Below, in pieces: positions 28,022 to 36,677 of a stretch of DNA of 64,000 nt (the stretch's first letter is position 1; every line of letters starts with the position of its first letter). Under the pieces are notes generated by a model. The model was not told where the DNA came from. It did no database searches and was given only the letters and a program-made list of their open reading frames with translations. Location: positions 1 through 64,000 of the forward strand of contig JAFZUX010000014.1 of the NCBI GenBank assembly GCA_017618115.1, read 5' to 3'. Both the position numbers and the translations under genes were made by a program. This DNA comes from Bacteroidales bacterium (GTDB lineage: Bacteria > Bacteroidota > Bacteroidia > Bacteroidales > UBA932).

Positions 28022-28029
28022 CAAAATTA
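28022..28029 (-). promoter_or_regulatory. Predicted -7 box of the metalloprotease gene
   Basis: Minus-strand TAATTTTG, an exact TAnnTTTG match 34 bases upstream of the ATG at 27988. It sits between that gene and the stop codon of the upstream ATPase gene at 28047. Confidence 0.5.
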
Positions 28030-28046
28030 ACGAATCTTTTCTGCAT

Positions 28047-29252
28047 TTAATACAGGAAACCAAATAACCAGAGTGGAATACGGTTGCCGTGTCCCACTTC
28101 GGTGTCATCTACAGCAAGGAAACTGTCGGGTATATCAGCTATTTGATCGAAAGTTTTACTCTTTCCTCCTATCTCGAACAGATATTTGCCATCAACCAGG
28201 AAATCACCACATTGAGGATAGGTAATGTTGTGGTTCACTTTCAACTGGCTGAGGAAGAAGGTTTCCCTTTCATTGCCCTTATCAACGAAAGGACAGAGTA
28301 CATGCATCAAGTTTGTATTACCCAAAAAGATCTTTTCAGGTTTTGTCAGGGATTTATAGTTTTTAGCCTTTGTTTTAAGAAGCCCCAATACCTGAGCCCT
28401 ATCAATTGCATATAACATTCTGAGACCTAACTGATTATCTGTAGAAAGCTGCCGCCAAAGCTCAGACATATTCGGTTCAAACGGAATATGCTCACTAATA
28501 ATCATAAGCAATTTCTTAACCTTCTGGAGTGTTTCAAAGGTAACTATTTCCACTGCCGGTAAGTCAGAGTCAATAACGACCAAAACTGTCTCACGCAGAC
28601 GCATTGGGAAATCTTCTATAGACTCCTGATAGAAGGGATAGTATCCATGTTCAAGATATTCTTCAAATAATGGAGCAACCTTTATCTTACTGACTATCTT
28701 CATAGCCTCTTTGACATGACCTAAAAGGATTTGTTCAAGGGAAAGTGCGTTGCTGTGATATTTGTCTTCCATTTCAAGGTATTCTCGGAATGAAAGCCCA
28801 TAAAGGGTATAAGTGGTCTGACGTCTAGACATATCCACTTTAGCATTGTCCATAACAAGAAGGGAACTACTGGTATAGACTATACTCAAATCCGGATAAC
28901 CATCATAGATATTCTTCAGCAATGAAGACCAGCCCTCGTAACGGTGAACTTCATCCAAATACAAACGGGATATTCCGTGTCTGTAAGCCCAGTCAACCAA
29001 ATCCATCAGACTATGCGTTGAGAACCATAAATCATCTAGAGAAGCATAGAGAGTCTTATCTATATTCTCGTAACTATCAAGAATGTGTTGCAGTAACATC
29101 GTTGTTTTACCAACGCCACGAGCTCCTTTGATACTGATAATCCTAGCTTTCCAGTTAATTTGGCTATACAAATATCTTTTGAATCGTAGACTTACCTTCG
29201 CAATTTTTCTGTGATAGGTATCAAATAAAGGTTGAAGATCAAGTGGTTCCAT
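28047..29252 (-). CDS. AAA_14/DUF4143-type ATPase
   Basis: A 401-residue ATPase. Walker A is GARGVGKT at residues 43-50 and Walker B is LYLDEVHR with Asp100/Glu101. The C-terminal half matches the DUF4143 type, with a nuclease-like segment near the end (GGKSKTFDQI and FLAVDDTEVG). Such two-domain proteins are abundant in Bacteroides and in many commensals; their function is unknown. It has its own -7 box (29278-29285) and two near-identical 20-bp repeats directly upstream, suggesting autoregulation or control by an unlinked factor. Codon use is slightly less biased than in neighbours, in keeping with an accessory gene. Confidence 0.87.
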   Translation of the reverse strand: MEPLDLQPLFDTYHRKIAKVSLRFKRYLYSQINWKARIISIKGARGVGKTTMLLQHILDSYENIDKTLYASLDDLWFSTHSLMDLVDWAYRHGISRLYLDEVHRYEGWSSLLKNIYDGYPDLSIVYTSSSLLVMDNAKVDMSRRQTTYTLYGLSFREYLEMEDKYHSNALSLEQILLGHVKEAMKIVSKIKVAPLFEEYLEHGYYPFYQESIEDFPMRLRETVLVVIDSDLPAVEIVTFETLQKVKKLLMIISEHIPFEPNMSELWRQLSTDNQLGLRMLYAIDRAQVLGLLKTKAKNYKSLTKPEKIFLGNTNLMHVLCPFVDKGNERETFFLSQLKVNHNITYPQCGDFLVDGKYLFEIGGKSKTFDQIADIPDSFLAVDDTEVGHGNRIPLWLFGFLY

Positions 29253-29277
29253 TAAAGCGTCTATTTATGTTTCACCG

Positions 29278-29285
29278 CAAAGTTA
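29278..29285 (-). promoter_or_regulatory. Predicted -7 box of the AAA_14 ATPase gene
   Basis: Minus-strand TAACTTTG, exact consensus, 26 bases from the ATG at 29252. Its -33 region would fall inside the first 20-bp repeat at 29292-29311, so anything bound there should block the polymerase. Confidence 0.55.
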
Positions 29286-29291
29286 ATATTT

Positions 29292-29343
29292 TTTATAGTT
29301 ACAACCATAAAAAAAATAAAAATTTTATAGCCACAACCATAAA
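29292..29343. repeat. Tandem operator-like repeats, two 20-bp copies 32 bp apart
   Basis: TTTATAGTTACAACCATAAA (29292-29311) and TTTATAGCCACAACCATAAA (29324-29343) differ at only two bases. The first copy is almost a perfect inverted repeat in itself. Copy spacing of 32 bp is about three helical turns, placing both on the same DNA face. The location over the predicted -33 region argues for a regulatory role. Confidence 0.6.
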
Positions 29344-29352
29344 CTCAATCTC

Positions 29353-29457
29353 TTTGTAGGCAACACACTGCGTACTGCCATAAATACCGCCTGTGGTAAT
29401 ACTGCATTAGTGGACGGGGACAACAACTTCTACTGGTCTAGTTCGGATAATTTTTAG
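29353..29457 (+). pseudogene. Possible 3' remnant of a surface-protein gene
   Basis: On the plus strand a frame without start codon ends at TAG 29455-29457. It reads TLRTAINTACGN and then DGDNNFYWSSSDNF. NFYWSSSDN resembles the YWSSSE segment that ends many Bacteroidales secreted modules. There is no upstream gene to which it belongs, and it overlaps the stop of the minus-strand protein by 4 bases. It may be a decayed fragment left by a rearrangement, or chance coding potential. The rest of 29344-29453 shows no other feature. Confidence 0.3.
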
Positions 29458-30053
29458 AAACGGTAACGGAGGCCGAGGAGGATGAGGCCCTGTTCGCCTA
29501 CGCCAATCTCTGCAAAACCTCTGAGGGTGGTTCCTACCTCTACGCCTATCATTGAGGCTTGGAAGTTGAACATCAGATCTTTATCCTTGTCTGAAGAGAC
29601 GGTCTTGTCCGTATCTTTTATGTTGTTGGATGTAAAGGTCACACCTGCAGCCACTTTGGAGTAGAGACCAACTTTCTCCTTGCGCAGCCAGTTGAACTTA
29701 ACGGCCGGCATAAAGGTGTAGTATGAACTTGTATAGTCTGCATACTTTTCATCTTTGTACAAAAGGTCTCTCTTCTCTGAAGTAAAAACTCCCACAGCAC
29801 CTACTGCAATTACAGGAGAAACTCTGCGGAAATATTCCGCAGACATTGGACCAAAACTGAACTTGTCTTTAGTAGTAACTCCCAAGGCGGTACTTATTAC
29901 ATCTGAATAGAAATCTATCCATTGGGAGTTGGATGCAGCTCCGTAAGAAACGGAAAACTCATTCTTTGGGAAAGTGTTGTCAGACTGAGCATTAGCACTG
30001 TTTGCCACCATTAAGGCAACAGCGCAAAGTGAGATAAGTAAAAGCTTTTTCAT
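29454..30053 (-). CDS. Small outer-membrane beta-barrel-like protein
   Basis: A 199-residue exported protein with signal peptide 1-22 (ending NSANAQ). The mature chain alternates hydrophobic and polar residues and ends in GLILLGLRYRF, with the C-terminal Phe that marks outer-membrane barrels. Eight strands would fit the length. No enzymatic motif is seen. It is the last gene of the long minus-strand run that contains the Rnf complex and lies 3 nt after the TPR gene. A structural or pore function is only a guess. Confidence 0.75.
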   Translation of the reverse strand: MKKLLLISLCAVALMVANSANAQSDNTFPKNEFSVSYGAASNSQWIDFYSDVISTALGVTTKDKFSFGPMSAEYFRRVSPVIAVGAVGVFTSEKRDLLYKDEKYADYTSSYYTFMPAVKFNWLRKEKVGLYSKVAAGVTFTSNNIKDTDKTVSSDKDKDLMFNFQASMIGVEVGTTLRGFAEIGVGEQGLILLGLRYRF

Positions 30054-30055
30054 CT

Positions 30056-30343
30056 TTAGATATTTTCCGGGGTGAGTTGTTCAACCACCCAGTCTACCGC
30101 GGCAGCGGCGGGGCCATCGGGAGCCAAAAGCTTGGCTTTGTTGTAAGATTCCAGCGCCTCTCTGAAGAGTTGCCCGCGGCAATAGAGGTTGCCCAGCAGA
30201 AACCAGGCATAATCGTTATTAGACTCCTTATCAAGGAGGGCCATAAGGCTTTGTCTCGCCTCTTCATTACGGCCCTCCCTCATAAGAGCTTCTATCTCAA
30301 CTGCGGTTATTAACCGGGAGAGTATTTTCTTCTTCTCTTCCAA
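30056..30343 (-). CDS. Small TPR-like protein
   Basis: A protein of about 95 residues with one to two tetratricopeptide-like repeats: EALMREGRNEEARQSLMALL and NNDYAWFLLGNLYCRGQLFR, followed by EALESYNKAKLLAPDG. There is no signal peptide. The start is uncertain: the first usable codon is TTG at 30343, directly after an in-frame stop, and the first ATG is at 30283 within the first repeat. It lies 15 nt after rsxA. A scaffold or assembly function for the neighbouring complex is possible but unsupported. Confidence 0.7.
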   Translation of the reverse strand: MEEKKKILSRLITAVEIEALMREGRNEEARQSLMALLDKESNNDYAWFLLGNLYCRGQLFREALESYNKAKLLAPDGPAAAAVDWVVEQLTPENI

Positions 30344-30358
30344 TATCTATCGGGAGTA

Positions 30359-30976
30359 TTATACAATACCTTGGAAGCCCATAAAGGCAAGGGCCAAAAG
30401 TCCTGCGGTTATAAGGGCTATTGGTGTACCTTTCAGCGCCTTAGGGACGTTGTTGAGTTCCATCTGCTCTCTCATTCCGGCAAAGAGAATGATTGCAACG
30501 CCAAAACCTACAGCAAGTGACATTGAGTAAACAACGCTCTCTGCAAGGTTAAGCATGTGAGGCTCAGCGCCAAATGAGAACTGCTTGGTTACCACAATAA
30601 GAGCGGCACCCAAAACGGCGCAGTTGGTTGTAATAAGAGGAAGGAAGATTCCAAGTGCCTGATAGAGTGTTGGGTTTATCTTCTTAAGGATAATCTCAAC
30701 CATCTGAACCAGAGCGGCAATCACAAGTATGAAGACAATGGTCTGCATAAAGGTGATATCCATCTTCTCTCCAAACCAGGTATTGATAAGTACATAGTTC
30801 TGAATGAGATATGTAACCAGTGTTGCAAGTCCCATAACCAGAACCAGCGCAAGTGACATTCCGAATGCGGTGGAAATCTTCTTGGATACGCCCAAAAACG
30901 GACAGATTCCAAGGAACTGGCTGAGTACTACGTTATTTACGAATACGGCCGTTATTATGATAATGATATATTCCAT
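30359..30976 (-). CDS. rsxA: Rnf electron transport complex subunit A
   Basis: A 205-residue membrane subunit of the Rnf (Rsx) ferredoxin:NAD oxidoreductase, which couples electron transfer to ion pumping. Six membrane helices are expected. VNNVVLSQFLGICPFLGVSKK near the N-terminus and GIFLPLITTNCAVLG in the middle, with conserved Cys in both halves, are diagnostic and form the membrane iron-sulfur site shared with the RnfE subunit. It is the sixth Rnf gene in the order B-C-D-G-E-A. It begins 12 nt after rsxE. Confidence 0.96.
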   Translation of the reverse strand: MEYIIIIITAVFVNNVVLSQFLGICPFLGVSKKISTAFGMSLALVLVMGLATLVTYLIQNYVLINTWFGEKMDITFMQTIVFILVIAALVQMVEIILKKINPTLYQALGIFLPLITTNCAVLGAALIVVTKQFSFGAEPHMLNLAESVVYSMSLAVGFGVAIILFAGMREQMELNNVPKALKGTPIALITAGLLALAFMGFQGIV

Positions 30977-30988
30977 ACTCTTTCCGTT

Positions 30989-31579
30989 TTATGCGTTCTT
31001 TTTACCTTTAATTTTATTGAAGATAACCATCAGATAACCAAGTACCAGGAAGGCTCCCGGAGCAAGGACGAATACAAGCATTCCGTCAGATGAGGCAAAC
31101 TTGTGATCGAATACTGAGAGGTTACCCAAAACTTCTCTGACGAGTCCGATGCAGGTAAGTGCAATGGTGAATCCAATTCCGATACCTATTCCGTCCAAAG
31201 CACTCTCCAAAACTGAGTGTTTGTTGGCAAAGGCCTCGGCCCTTCCAAGCACAATACAGTTAACCACAATCAGAGGGATGAAGATTCCCAGCGTCTCATA
31301 GAGAGCCGGAGTGAAGGCCTGCATAACAAACTGAACAACAGTTACAAATGCGGCAATCACAACAATATAGCAAGGGATTCTGACCTTGTCCGGAATAACG
31401 GGAGCAAGGAGAGAAATCACCATGTTGGAGCAGATCAAAACCGCCATAGTTGCAGCACCCATACCCATACCGTTCATTGCGGAGGTGGTTGTTGCAAGCG
31501 TAGGACACATACCCAAAACCAATACAAAGGTTGGGTTGTTCTTTACTATACCTTCAATTAGATATTTAAACTTACTCAT
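30989..31579 (-). CDS. rsxE: Rnf electron transport complex subunit E
   Basis: A 196-residue membrane subunit paralogous to RnfA. The LVLGMCPTLATTTSA near residue 20 and GIFIPLIVVNCIVLGRAEAF near 95 carry the conserved cysteines of the membrane-embedded cluster. The ATG at 31579 (MSKFKYLIEG) follows an AAAGG-like site; in-frame codons further upstream fall inside rsxG and are rejected. It is tightly packed between rsxG and rsxA. Confidence 0.96.
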   Translation of the reverse strand: MSKFKYLIEGIVKNNPTFVLVLGMCPTLATTTSAMNGMGMGAATMAVLICSNMVISLLAPVIPDKVRIPCYIVVIAAFVTVVQFVMQAFTPALYETLGIFIPLIVVNCIVLGRAEAFANKHSVLESALDGIGIGIGFTIALTCIGLVREVLGNLSVFDHKFASSDGMLVFVLAPGAFLVLGYLMVIFNKIKGKKNA

Positions 31580-31589
31580 AACCTTTAGT

Positions 31590-32183
31590 TTATTGGTTGT
31601 TAATATTATTGAATACGTTGGCGGCAATCTCCATTGCATCACAGTAAGCTCTTGAGGTGATGGTAGATGCGGTGATTGCATCTATATCTCCGCCGTCTTT
31701 TGTTACTGCAATTTTAACGGAACCGTCTACAAGATTTTTACCGTTCCACTGAGTGATGAAGTGACTTGCTCCGTCAGTAATTTTTGCACCCAGACCCGGA
31801 GTCTCGGAGTGAGAAATAACGGAAGTGTTGTAAACCTCACCGTTTGGAGTGAAGCCCACCATAATAGTGAAGGCGCCTCCAAAGCCCTTACCTGTAGTAC
31901 TTTCCACAGCATAACCTACAACCTCTTCTCCCTTCTTTGCAACGTAAACCTTGTTGGTCTCGTTAGGTTTTGAAAGGTCTGCAGGAACGTTGAGAATCTC
32001 CTCTGAAGGGTTGTTGTCAAAAGTAGGAACCACCTGCTTGATAGCCTTGTTGGTTTTGTCTGCCTTTGCTATCTCGATAGGATCTTTAGTAACAGCGTAA
32101 ATGACTGCTACAGCGGCGGATGCACCTAAACACACCAGCGTAAGCACAAGCGCCATGTTTCTGAGTGAAGATTTGATAGCCAT
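31590..32183 (-). CDS. rsxG: Rnf electron transport complex subunit G (flavoprotein)
   Basis: A 197-residue subunit with one N-terminal membrane helix (about 8-28) and a periplasmic FMN-binding domain. The flavinylation site is normally S(T)GAT; here it reads DAITASTITS with the acceptor candidate Thr174, so the central Gly-Ala is replaced by Ala-Ser. GKGFGGAFTIMVGFTPNGEV is the usual FMN domain core. Covalent FMN by ApbE remains likely, but the altered motif is worth noting. No apbE gene is visible in this window. The start overlaps the rsxD stop by one base. Confidence 0.93.
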   Translation of the reverse strand: MAIKSSLRNMALVLTLVCLGASAAVAVIYAVTKDPIEIAKADKTNKAIKQVVPTFDNNPSEEILNVPADLSKPNETNKVYVAKKGEEVVGYAVESTTGKGFGGAFTIMVGFTPNGEVYNTSVISHSETPGLGAKITDGASHFITQWNGKNLVDGSVKIAVTKDGGDIDAITASTITSRAYCDAMEIAANVFNNINNQ

Positions 32184-33202
32184 TACTTTTTCTGCGCCTC
32201 CTTCGCAAATCTCTTAGGTTGAATCTTGTTCAGAAGAGGAACCGTAGAGTTCATAATAAGTATTGCAAATGAAACTCCCTCAGGGTATGCGCCGAACGCT
32301 CTTATGAGTACGGTAATTACACCGATGCCCACACCAAAGATAATCTGTCCCTTGGTTGTCATTGGGCTGGTTACGTAATCCGTAGCCATAAAGAAGGCTC
32401 CAAGCAGCAAACCTCCTGTAAGCAAGTTAAATACAGGGTCTACGAACTTTGCCGGATTGCCCAGGTAGAGCAGGCCGGAGAAGACGAAGACCGTAATAAG
32501 AATTGAGAGTGAGATGTGAGGTTTGATTACTCTTCTTATAAGCAGATAAACAAAGCCCAACAGAAGAGCAATTGCAGAGAGCTCACCGGCACTACCGCCC
32601 ATTCTTGCAAACAGCATCTGAGAGTATGAAAGGTTAGGATCCTTCATAATCTCATCCATTGCAACACCCTTTGCAAGTTGCTCTTTTACAAGAGCCAGCG
32701 GAGTTGCACCGGAAGTTGCGTCCACAACATCGGGAGCGTTGCCAAAGAGGTAACCGCTTTCAGGAGCGTGGAATGCAGAACCTGTCATAAGGATAGGGAA
32801 AGAAACCAGCAGAACTACGCGGGCTACCAGAGCCGGGTTGAAGAGGTTCTGTCCCAATCCTCCAAAGGTCATCTTTGCAATTCCGATAGCAACAACGGCA
32901 CCTATAAGAATAAGCCACCACGGTGAACATACCGGAAGGTTCAGAGCCAGCAGAACTCCCGTAACAATTGCGGAGAGATCACCTATTGTGCTCTTACCTT
33001 TGAAGAACAGTTTCTGGATAAGGTACTCTATTGCAACACAGGCAACTACAGAGACAGCTACCAAGTGAATTGCAGAGAGCCCGAAGAAATAGATTGATAC
33101 CAGAACGGCAGGCAGAAGTGCAATTATTACATCGCCCATCAGCCTCCTGGTATTATCCTTCCCGTGAACGTGAGGAGAAGGAGATACAATCAGTTTATTC
33201 AT
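32183..33202 (-). CDS. rsxD: Rnf electron transport complex subunit D (flavoprotein)
   Basis: A 339-residue integral membrane subunit with about ten helices, related to NqrB. The opening MNKLIVSPSPHVHG is characteristic; hence the ATG at 33202 is chosen over 33226. The covalent FMN site is DATSGATPLALV near residue 165, with the standard SGAT. GGLGQNLFNPALVARV near 125 is also conserved. The subunit passes electrons across the membrane and is thought to form the ion path. It lies 37 nt after rsxC, the largest gap within the Rnf genes. Confidence 0.96.
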   Translation of the reverse strand: MNKLIVSPSPHVHGKDNTRRLMGDVIIALLPAVLVSIYFFGLSAIHLVAVSVVACVAIEYLIQKLFFKGKSTIGDLSAIVTGVLLALNLPVCSPWWLILIGAVVAIGIAKMTFGGLGQNLFNPALVARVVLLVSFPILMTGSAFHAPESGYLFGNAPDVVDATSGATPLALVKEQLAKGVAMDEIMKDPNLSYSQMLFARMGGSAGELSAIALLLGFVYLLIRRVIKPHISLSILITVFVFSGLLYLGNPAKFVDPVFNLLTGGLLLGAFFMATDYVTSPMTTKGQIIFGVGIGVITVLIRAFGAYPEGVSFAILIMNSTVPLLNKIQPKRFAKEAQKK

Positions 33203-33239
33203 TGTTCTTAAACTTTTAAATTTCACTAATTACCCGCCC

Positions 33240-34571
33240 CTATTTCTTCGGACGGCTCTTCATAATCTTCATAACTGCCGCCTTGCTCTGACGGATGGTA
33301 TCCAACAGAGGAATGTATGCAGGACAACTGAATGAACAGCAGCCGCACTCAATACAGTCATAAACTTTATGTGCTTCCAACTCGTCAAACATATTGTTGC
33401 GTCCGAGTTTGTTGAGCAGATAAGGTTCAAGTCCCATAGGGCAGGCACCTACGCATTTTCCGCAACGGATACAGTTGCTCTCAGGCTTTCTCTTTGTCTG
33501 AGCCTCAGTAAGATAGAGGATAGAAGAAGTACCCTTGAGAGTAGGAGCGTCTATATTCACAATAGCCTTACCCATCATAGGACCTCCGCTAATTATCTTG
33601 GCTGCATCCTCAGGAACGCCGCCGCAATGCTCCATAATGAAACTGAGCGGAGTACCGACTCTGTGAACAAAGTTGCGCTGCTCTTGTGAGCAATCTCCGG
33701 TAACAGTCATAATTCCCTCAAAGAGAGGTTTGTTCTTCTGAACGGCCTCGTAAACTGCAAATGCGGTTCCCACATTCTGAACAACAGCACCGGTATCTAC
33801 AGGAAGTCCCATTGAAGGAACCTTCTTTCCAATAACAGCGTCAATAAGCTGTTTCTCACCGCCTTGCGGATATTTCTTTTTAAGTTTTACAACCTCAACT
33901 CCTGGGTATTCCTTTGCCTTTTCCGTAAGAAGCTTTATAGCCTCAGGCTTATTCTCCTCAATACCAATGTAGCACTTGTCTACACCCAGAGCCTTCATCA
34001 GAATTGTACCTCCAATGAGCAGTTGATCCGGCTTCTCAATCATAACGCGATAGTCTGAAGTCAGATAAGGCTCACACTCTGCGCCGTTGATAATCACGCA
34101 GGTAGGAGTTGCTGTTGGAGGAGGAGAAAGTTTAACGTTGGTTGGGAAAGTAGCACCACCCAAACCAACAACTCCGCACTCCTTAATTCTTTCAACTATC
34201 TGTTTTTTATCCAGAGTAATCTCTTTAACGACGGTCTCAGATCTGTCTATTGTATCTACCCACTCATCTCCCTCAACATCAATAACTACCGCCTTACCAG
34301 GTTTGCCGGCGAGATCTTTAACCATCTCGATAGATTTAACGGTACCACTTACAGAAGAGTGGACCGGAGCGGAAACAAAGCCCGTTGCATTTGCAATCAA
34401 CTGGCCCACCTTTACCTTGTCTCCGGGAGCCACGCATGGCTCTGCAGGAGCGCCAAGGTGCTGACCCATTGAGATATATACTGTCTTAGGAATAGGCAGT
34501 TTCTCTATGGCTGCATCCTTTGAGATCTTTTTGTCTGCAGGATGAACTCCTCCCATTTTGAATGTTCTCAT
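33240..34571 (-). CDS. rsxC: Rnf electron transport complex subunit C
   Basis: A 443-residue cytoplasmic subunit carrying the NADH and FMN site and two 4Fe-4S clusters. The N-terminal MRTFKMGGVHPADKK is typical. The NqrF/51-kDa-like nucleotide region includes VGLGGATFPTNVKL near 133-147. The clusters are CIRCGKCVGACPMGLEP (about 366-382) and CIECGCCSFSCPAYIPL (about 405-421). The ATG at 34571 is preferred; the in-frame GTG at 34577 is less likely. The length lacks the long Ala-rich tail found in E. coli RsxC, as usual for Bacteroidetes. Confidence 0.96.
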   Translation of the reverse strand: MRTFKMGGVHPADKKISKDAAIEKLPIPKTVYISMGQHLGAPAEPCVAPGDKVKVGQLIANATGFVSAPVHSSVSGTVKSIEMVKDLAGKPGKAVVIDVEGDEWVDTIDRSETVVKEITLDKKQIVERIKECGVVGLGGATFPTNVKLSPPPTATPTCVIINGAECEPYLTSDYRVMIEKPDQLLIGGTILMKALGVDKCYIGIEENKPEAIKLLTEKAKEYPGVEVVKLKKKYPQGGEKQLIDAVIGKKVPSMGLPVDTGAVVQNVGTAFAVYEAVQKNKPLFEGIMTVTGDCSQEQRNFVHRVGTPLSFIMEHCGGVPEDAAKIISGGPMMGKAIVNIDAPTLKGTSSILYLTEAQTKRKPESNCIRCGKCVGACPMGLEPYLLNKLGRNNMFDELEAHKVYDCIECGCCSFSCPAYIPLLDTIRQSKAAVMKIMKSRPKK

Positions 34572-34578
34572 ATTCACT

Positions 34579-35430
34579 CTATTTATTAAGTGGAACTTCT
34601 TGTTTAACCGGGCGTGGAGGGAAATTTACCTCGTGAATTGCTCCGGTAGGACACTCGGCTGCACACTTACGGCACATACGGCACTTGGTGTAATCTATGT
34701 AAGCCAGATTGTTCTCCACCGTAATAGCCTCAAACGCACATACTTTCTGGCACTTACCGCAACCTATGCAGGCAGCCAGACAAGCCTTTCTTGCAACGGC
34801 TCCCTTATCCTGATTGCGGCAGGCAACATAGAGTCTGCGGCTCTTAGGACCTTTGTTTCTGAGCTCGATAATGCCTTTAGGACAAGCCTTTACGCAGGAA
34901 CCGCAAGCGGTGCACTTCTCCTCGTCAACCTCAGGAAGTCCGGTCTGAGGATTAATCTTAATTGCATCAAATTTACAAGCAGCCTCGCAGTCTCCTCTTC
35001 CCAGACATCCAAACTTACAGTCTGTATCTCCGGAGTAGAGAGAGGCAATAGTTGAACAGGTAGCAAGGCCGTCATAAACAGTGGTCTTCTTTCTCTTATC
35101 ACAAGAGCCTGAACACCTTACAACGGCAACCTGAGGTTCCTTAGCCTCTACCGTAAGACCCAGAGCCTCGGCAATTTTCTGCATGGTAGGATTACCGCCC
35201 ACCGGGCAGAAGCATTTGTCCAGCCCCTCCTTTACGGCTGCCTCAGCAAAAGCTCTACAACCTGCTTTACCGCATCCGCCGCAATTTGCTCCCGGGAGTT
35301 TGGACTCAACGATATCTATCCTCGGGTCCTCCTCTACCTTGAACTTTTGGGCTACAATGTAGAGCACAATCGCCAACAACAGTCCTAGAACTGCCAGCGT
35401 GGCGATGGTAAAAATAATGGTATTAGTCAT
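34579..35430 (-). CDS. rsxB: Rnf electron transport complex subunit B (ferredoxin-type)
   Basis: A 283-residue subunit anchored by an N-terminal helix (5-27), followed by the Fe-S domain GANCGGCGKAGCRAFA with its distal Cys in CFCPVGGNP, and several ferredoxin motifs: CTACGSCVKACPKGI, CIGCGKCQKVCAFEAI and CRMCRKCAAECPTGAI. A Cys-rich stretch CKFGCLGRGDCEAAC provides a further site. It receives electrons from ferredoxin. The gene is first of the six Rnf genes and follows the RseC-type gene by 4 nt. Confidence 0.96.
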   Translation of the reverse strand: MTNTIIFTIATLAVLGLLLAIVLYIVAQKFKVEEDPRIDIVESKLPGANCGGCGKAGCRAFAEAAVKEGLDKCFCPVGGNPTMQKIAEALGLTVEAKEPQVAVVRCSGSCDKRKKTTVYDGLATCSTIASLYSGDTDCKFGCLGRGDCEAACKFDAIKINPQTGLPEVDEEKCTACGSCVKACPKGIIELRNKGPKSRRLYVACRNQDKGAVARKACLAACIGCGKCQKVCAFEAITVENNLAYIDYTKCRMCRKCAAECPTGAIHEVNFPPRPVKQEVPLNK

Positions 35431-35434
35431 TTAT

Positions 35435-35875
35435 TTATTTGTTAGTTGTTTCTTCCAAACCGCTGATAGAAAAGTGGAAACTGCGTCCAATCCGGCCTCG
35501 CAACAGATAGAGCACAATGAAGTATATTGCAACAGCCCCCAAAACGCTAAGTCCCACTACCAATTCACTCAGAGTCAGGCGCTGCAAATATAACAAAAAG
35601 GTTACTAAAATGATGGCCGGAAGGGCATAAACAATCCAGACCGCTTTCATGCCCATAGACTCCTCCAAATTGACGTTTACCCTGTCCCCCACTTTGTAGG
35701 TGCCGTCCGCGCGGCTTTTCTCCACGTCAATAACTTTGTTTGCCATCTCGGAGGCGCTGCAAAGCCCCTTTGCATGGCAGGCTGCACAGGCGGAGCGAGA
35801 TGTAATTGAGACTTTGTAATGGCTCTCAGTCTCAGATGAAATAACTCCCTCGTGTGCAATTATTCCCTTTTTCAT
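35435..35875 (-). CDS. RseC/MucC family protein of the Rnf operon
   Basis: A 146-residue SoxR-reducing-system/RseC-type membrane protein. The N-terminal domain has four cysteines in RSACAACHAKGLC plus a distal Cys-free barrel, as in RseC. Two membrane helices follow (about 80-97 and 104-126, VWIVYALPAIILVTFLLYL and VGLSVLGAVAIYFIVLYLL). In Bacteroidetes this gene regularly precedes rnfB, suggesting assembly or electron-transfer assistance. It overlaps the DUF3108 gene by four bases upstream and precedes rsxB by four. Confidence 0.9.
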   Translation of the reverse strand: MKKGIIAHEGVISSETESHYKVSITSRSACAACHAKGLCSASEMANKVIDVEKSRADGTYKVGDRVNVNLEESMGMKAVWIVYALPAIILVTFLLYLQRLTLSELVVGLSVLGAVAIYFIVLYLLRGRIGRSFHFSISGLEETTNK

Positions 35876-36666
35876 TTGATTTTACTGGAAAGAAGATATT
35901 TTGTCCCCGATAGTTTTGTGGCGTGTCCCTGTACCTTTCCAAACTTTAACTGTGCCTCAAAATAGAGCGGCACTTTATTTTTATCATCAGATACCCAAAG
36001 TGTCATATCCTCCTTACCGTCAAAGACATTGCCCAGTACAACCTTCACCATAAACTTCATTGTATTGAAGGTGCCTACACCCGGAATATGCTTTTTCTCT
36101 CTCCCCTTAAAGATAAAGTAGAGTGAGTAAATCTCCTTATCTACAACAAATTCCATAGGAACCTTCTCACCAACGGGAGCATTTGTGAAATCCACCGTGC
36201 GGTAGTAGTAAAAGAGCGTAAGCAGATCTTTGGTTTTCTCCGTTCCTCTTAACAGAGTATCATACGGAACTCTGTCATACTTTTGGGTGCGGCTCTTTAT
36301 GGTATAGTCTGAAGGGTTGAAAGTGAGCGTGTTCTTCATTCTGTACTTTCCCTCCAGAGCCTCTCTGTGGAAGAATGAAGGACGCAAAGTCTCCTCAGAA
36401 AATTTGGTCTCCAAAGACTCTCTTACCTTAAAGAAGAGATCAAAGAAACGGTAGGTGCCGGCGGTCATAGTTACCTTGTACTCACCGTTTTCATAGAGTG
36501 TCTTAAGATTCATACTTGCCACGTCCGTAATCACTCCGCCCCAGGCGTAACTGATTACAAAATCTACGCGTTCTCCGTTCTGAAACGGATAATTGTTATT
36601 CTCCTGAGCCTTGATTGCACCCAGAGAAAAAAGCAACAATAGTGAAAGAGTAAGAATCCTTTTCAT
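35872..36666 (-). CDS. DUF3108 family exported protein
   Basis: A 264-residue protein with signal peptide 1-20 (ending GAIKAQ). The mature chain is beta-rich, with GERVDFVISYAWGG near the start and EDMTLWVSDDKNKVPLYFEA near 225-244, the signature closing strand of DUF3108. The family is widespread in Bacteroidetes and Proteobacteria and has no fixed role; envelope homeostasis is presumed. It lies between dnaB and the RseC gene, overlapping the latter by four bases, so it is co-transcribed with replication and Rnf genes. Confidence 0.87.
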   Translation of the reverse strand: MKRILTLSLLLLFSLGAIKAQENNNYPFQNGERVDFVISYAWGGVITDVASMNLKTLYENGEYKVTMTAGTYRFFDLFFKVRESLETKFSEETLRPSFFHREALEGKYRMKNTLTFNPSDYTIKSRTQKYDRVPYDTLLRGTEKTKDLLTLFYYYRTVDFTNAPVGEKVPMEFVVDKEIYSLYFIFKGREKKHIPGVGTFNTMKFMVKVVLGNVFDGKEDMTLWVSDDKNKVPLYFEAQLKFGKVQGHATKLSGTKYLLSSKIK

Positions 36667-36677
36667 TATCTAAAGTC

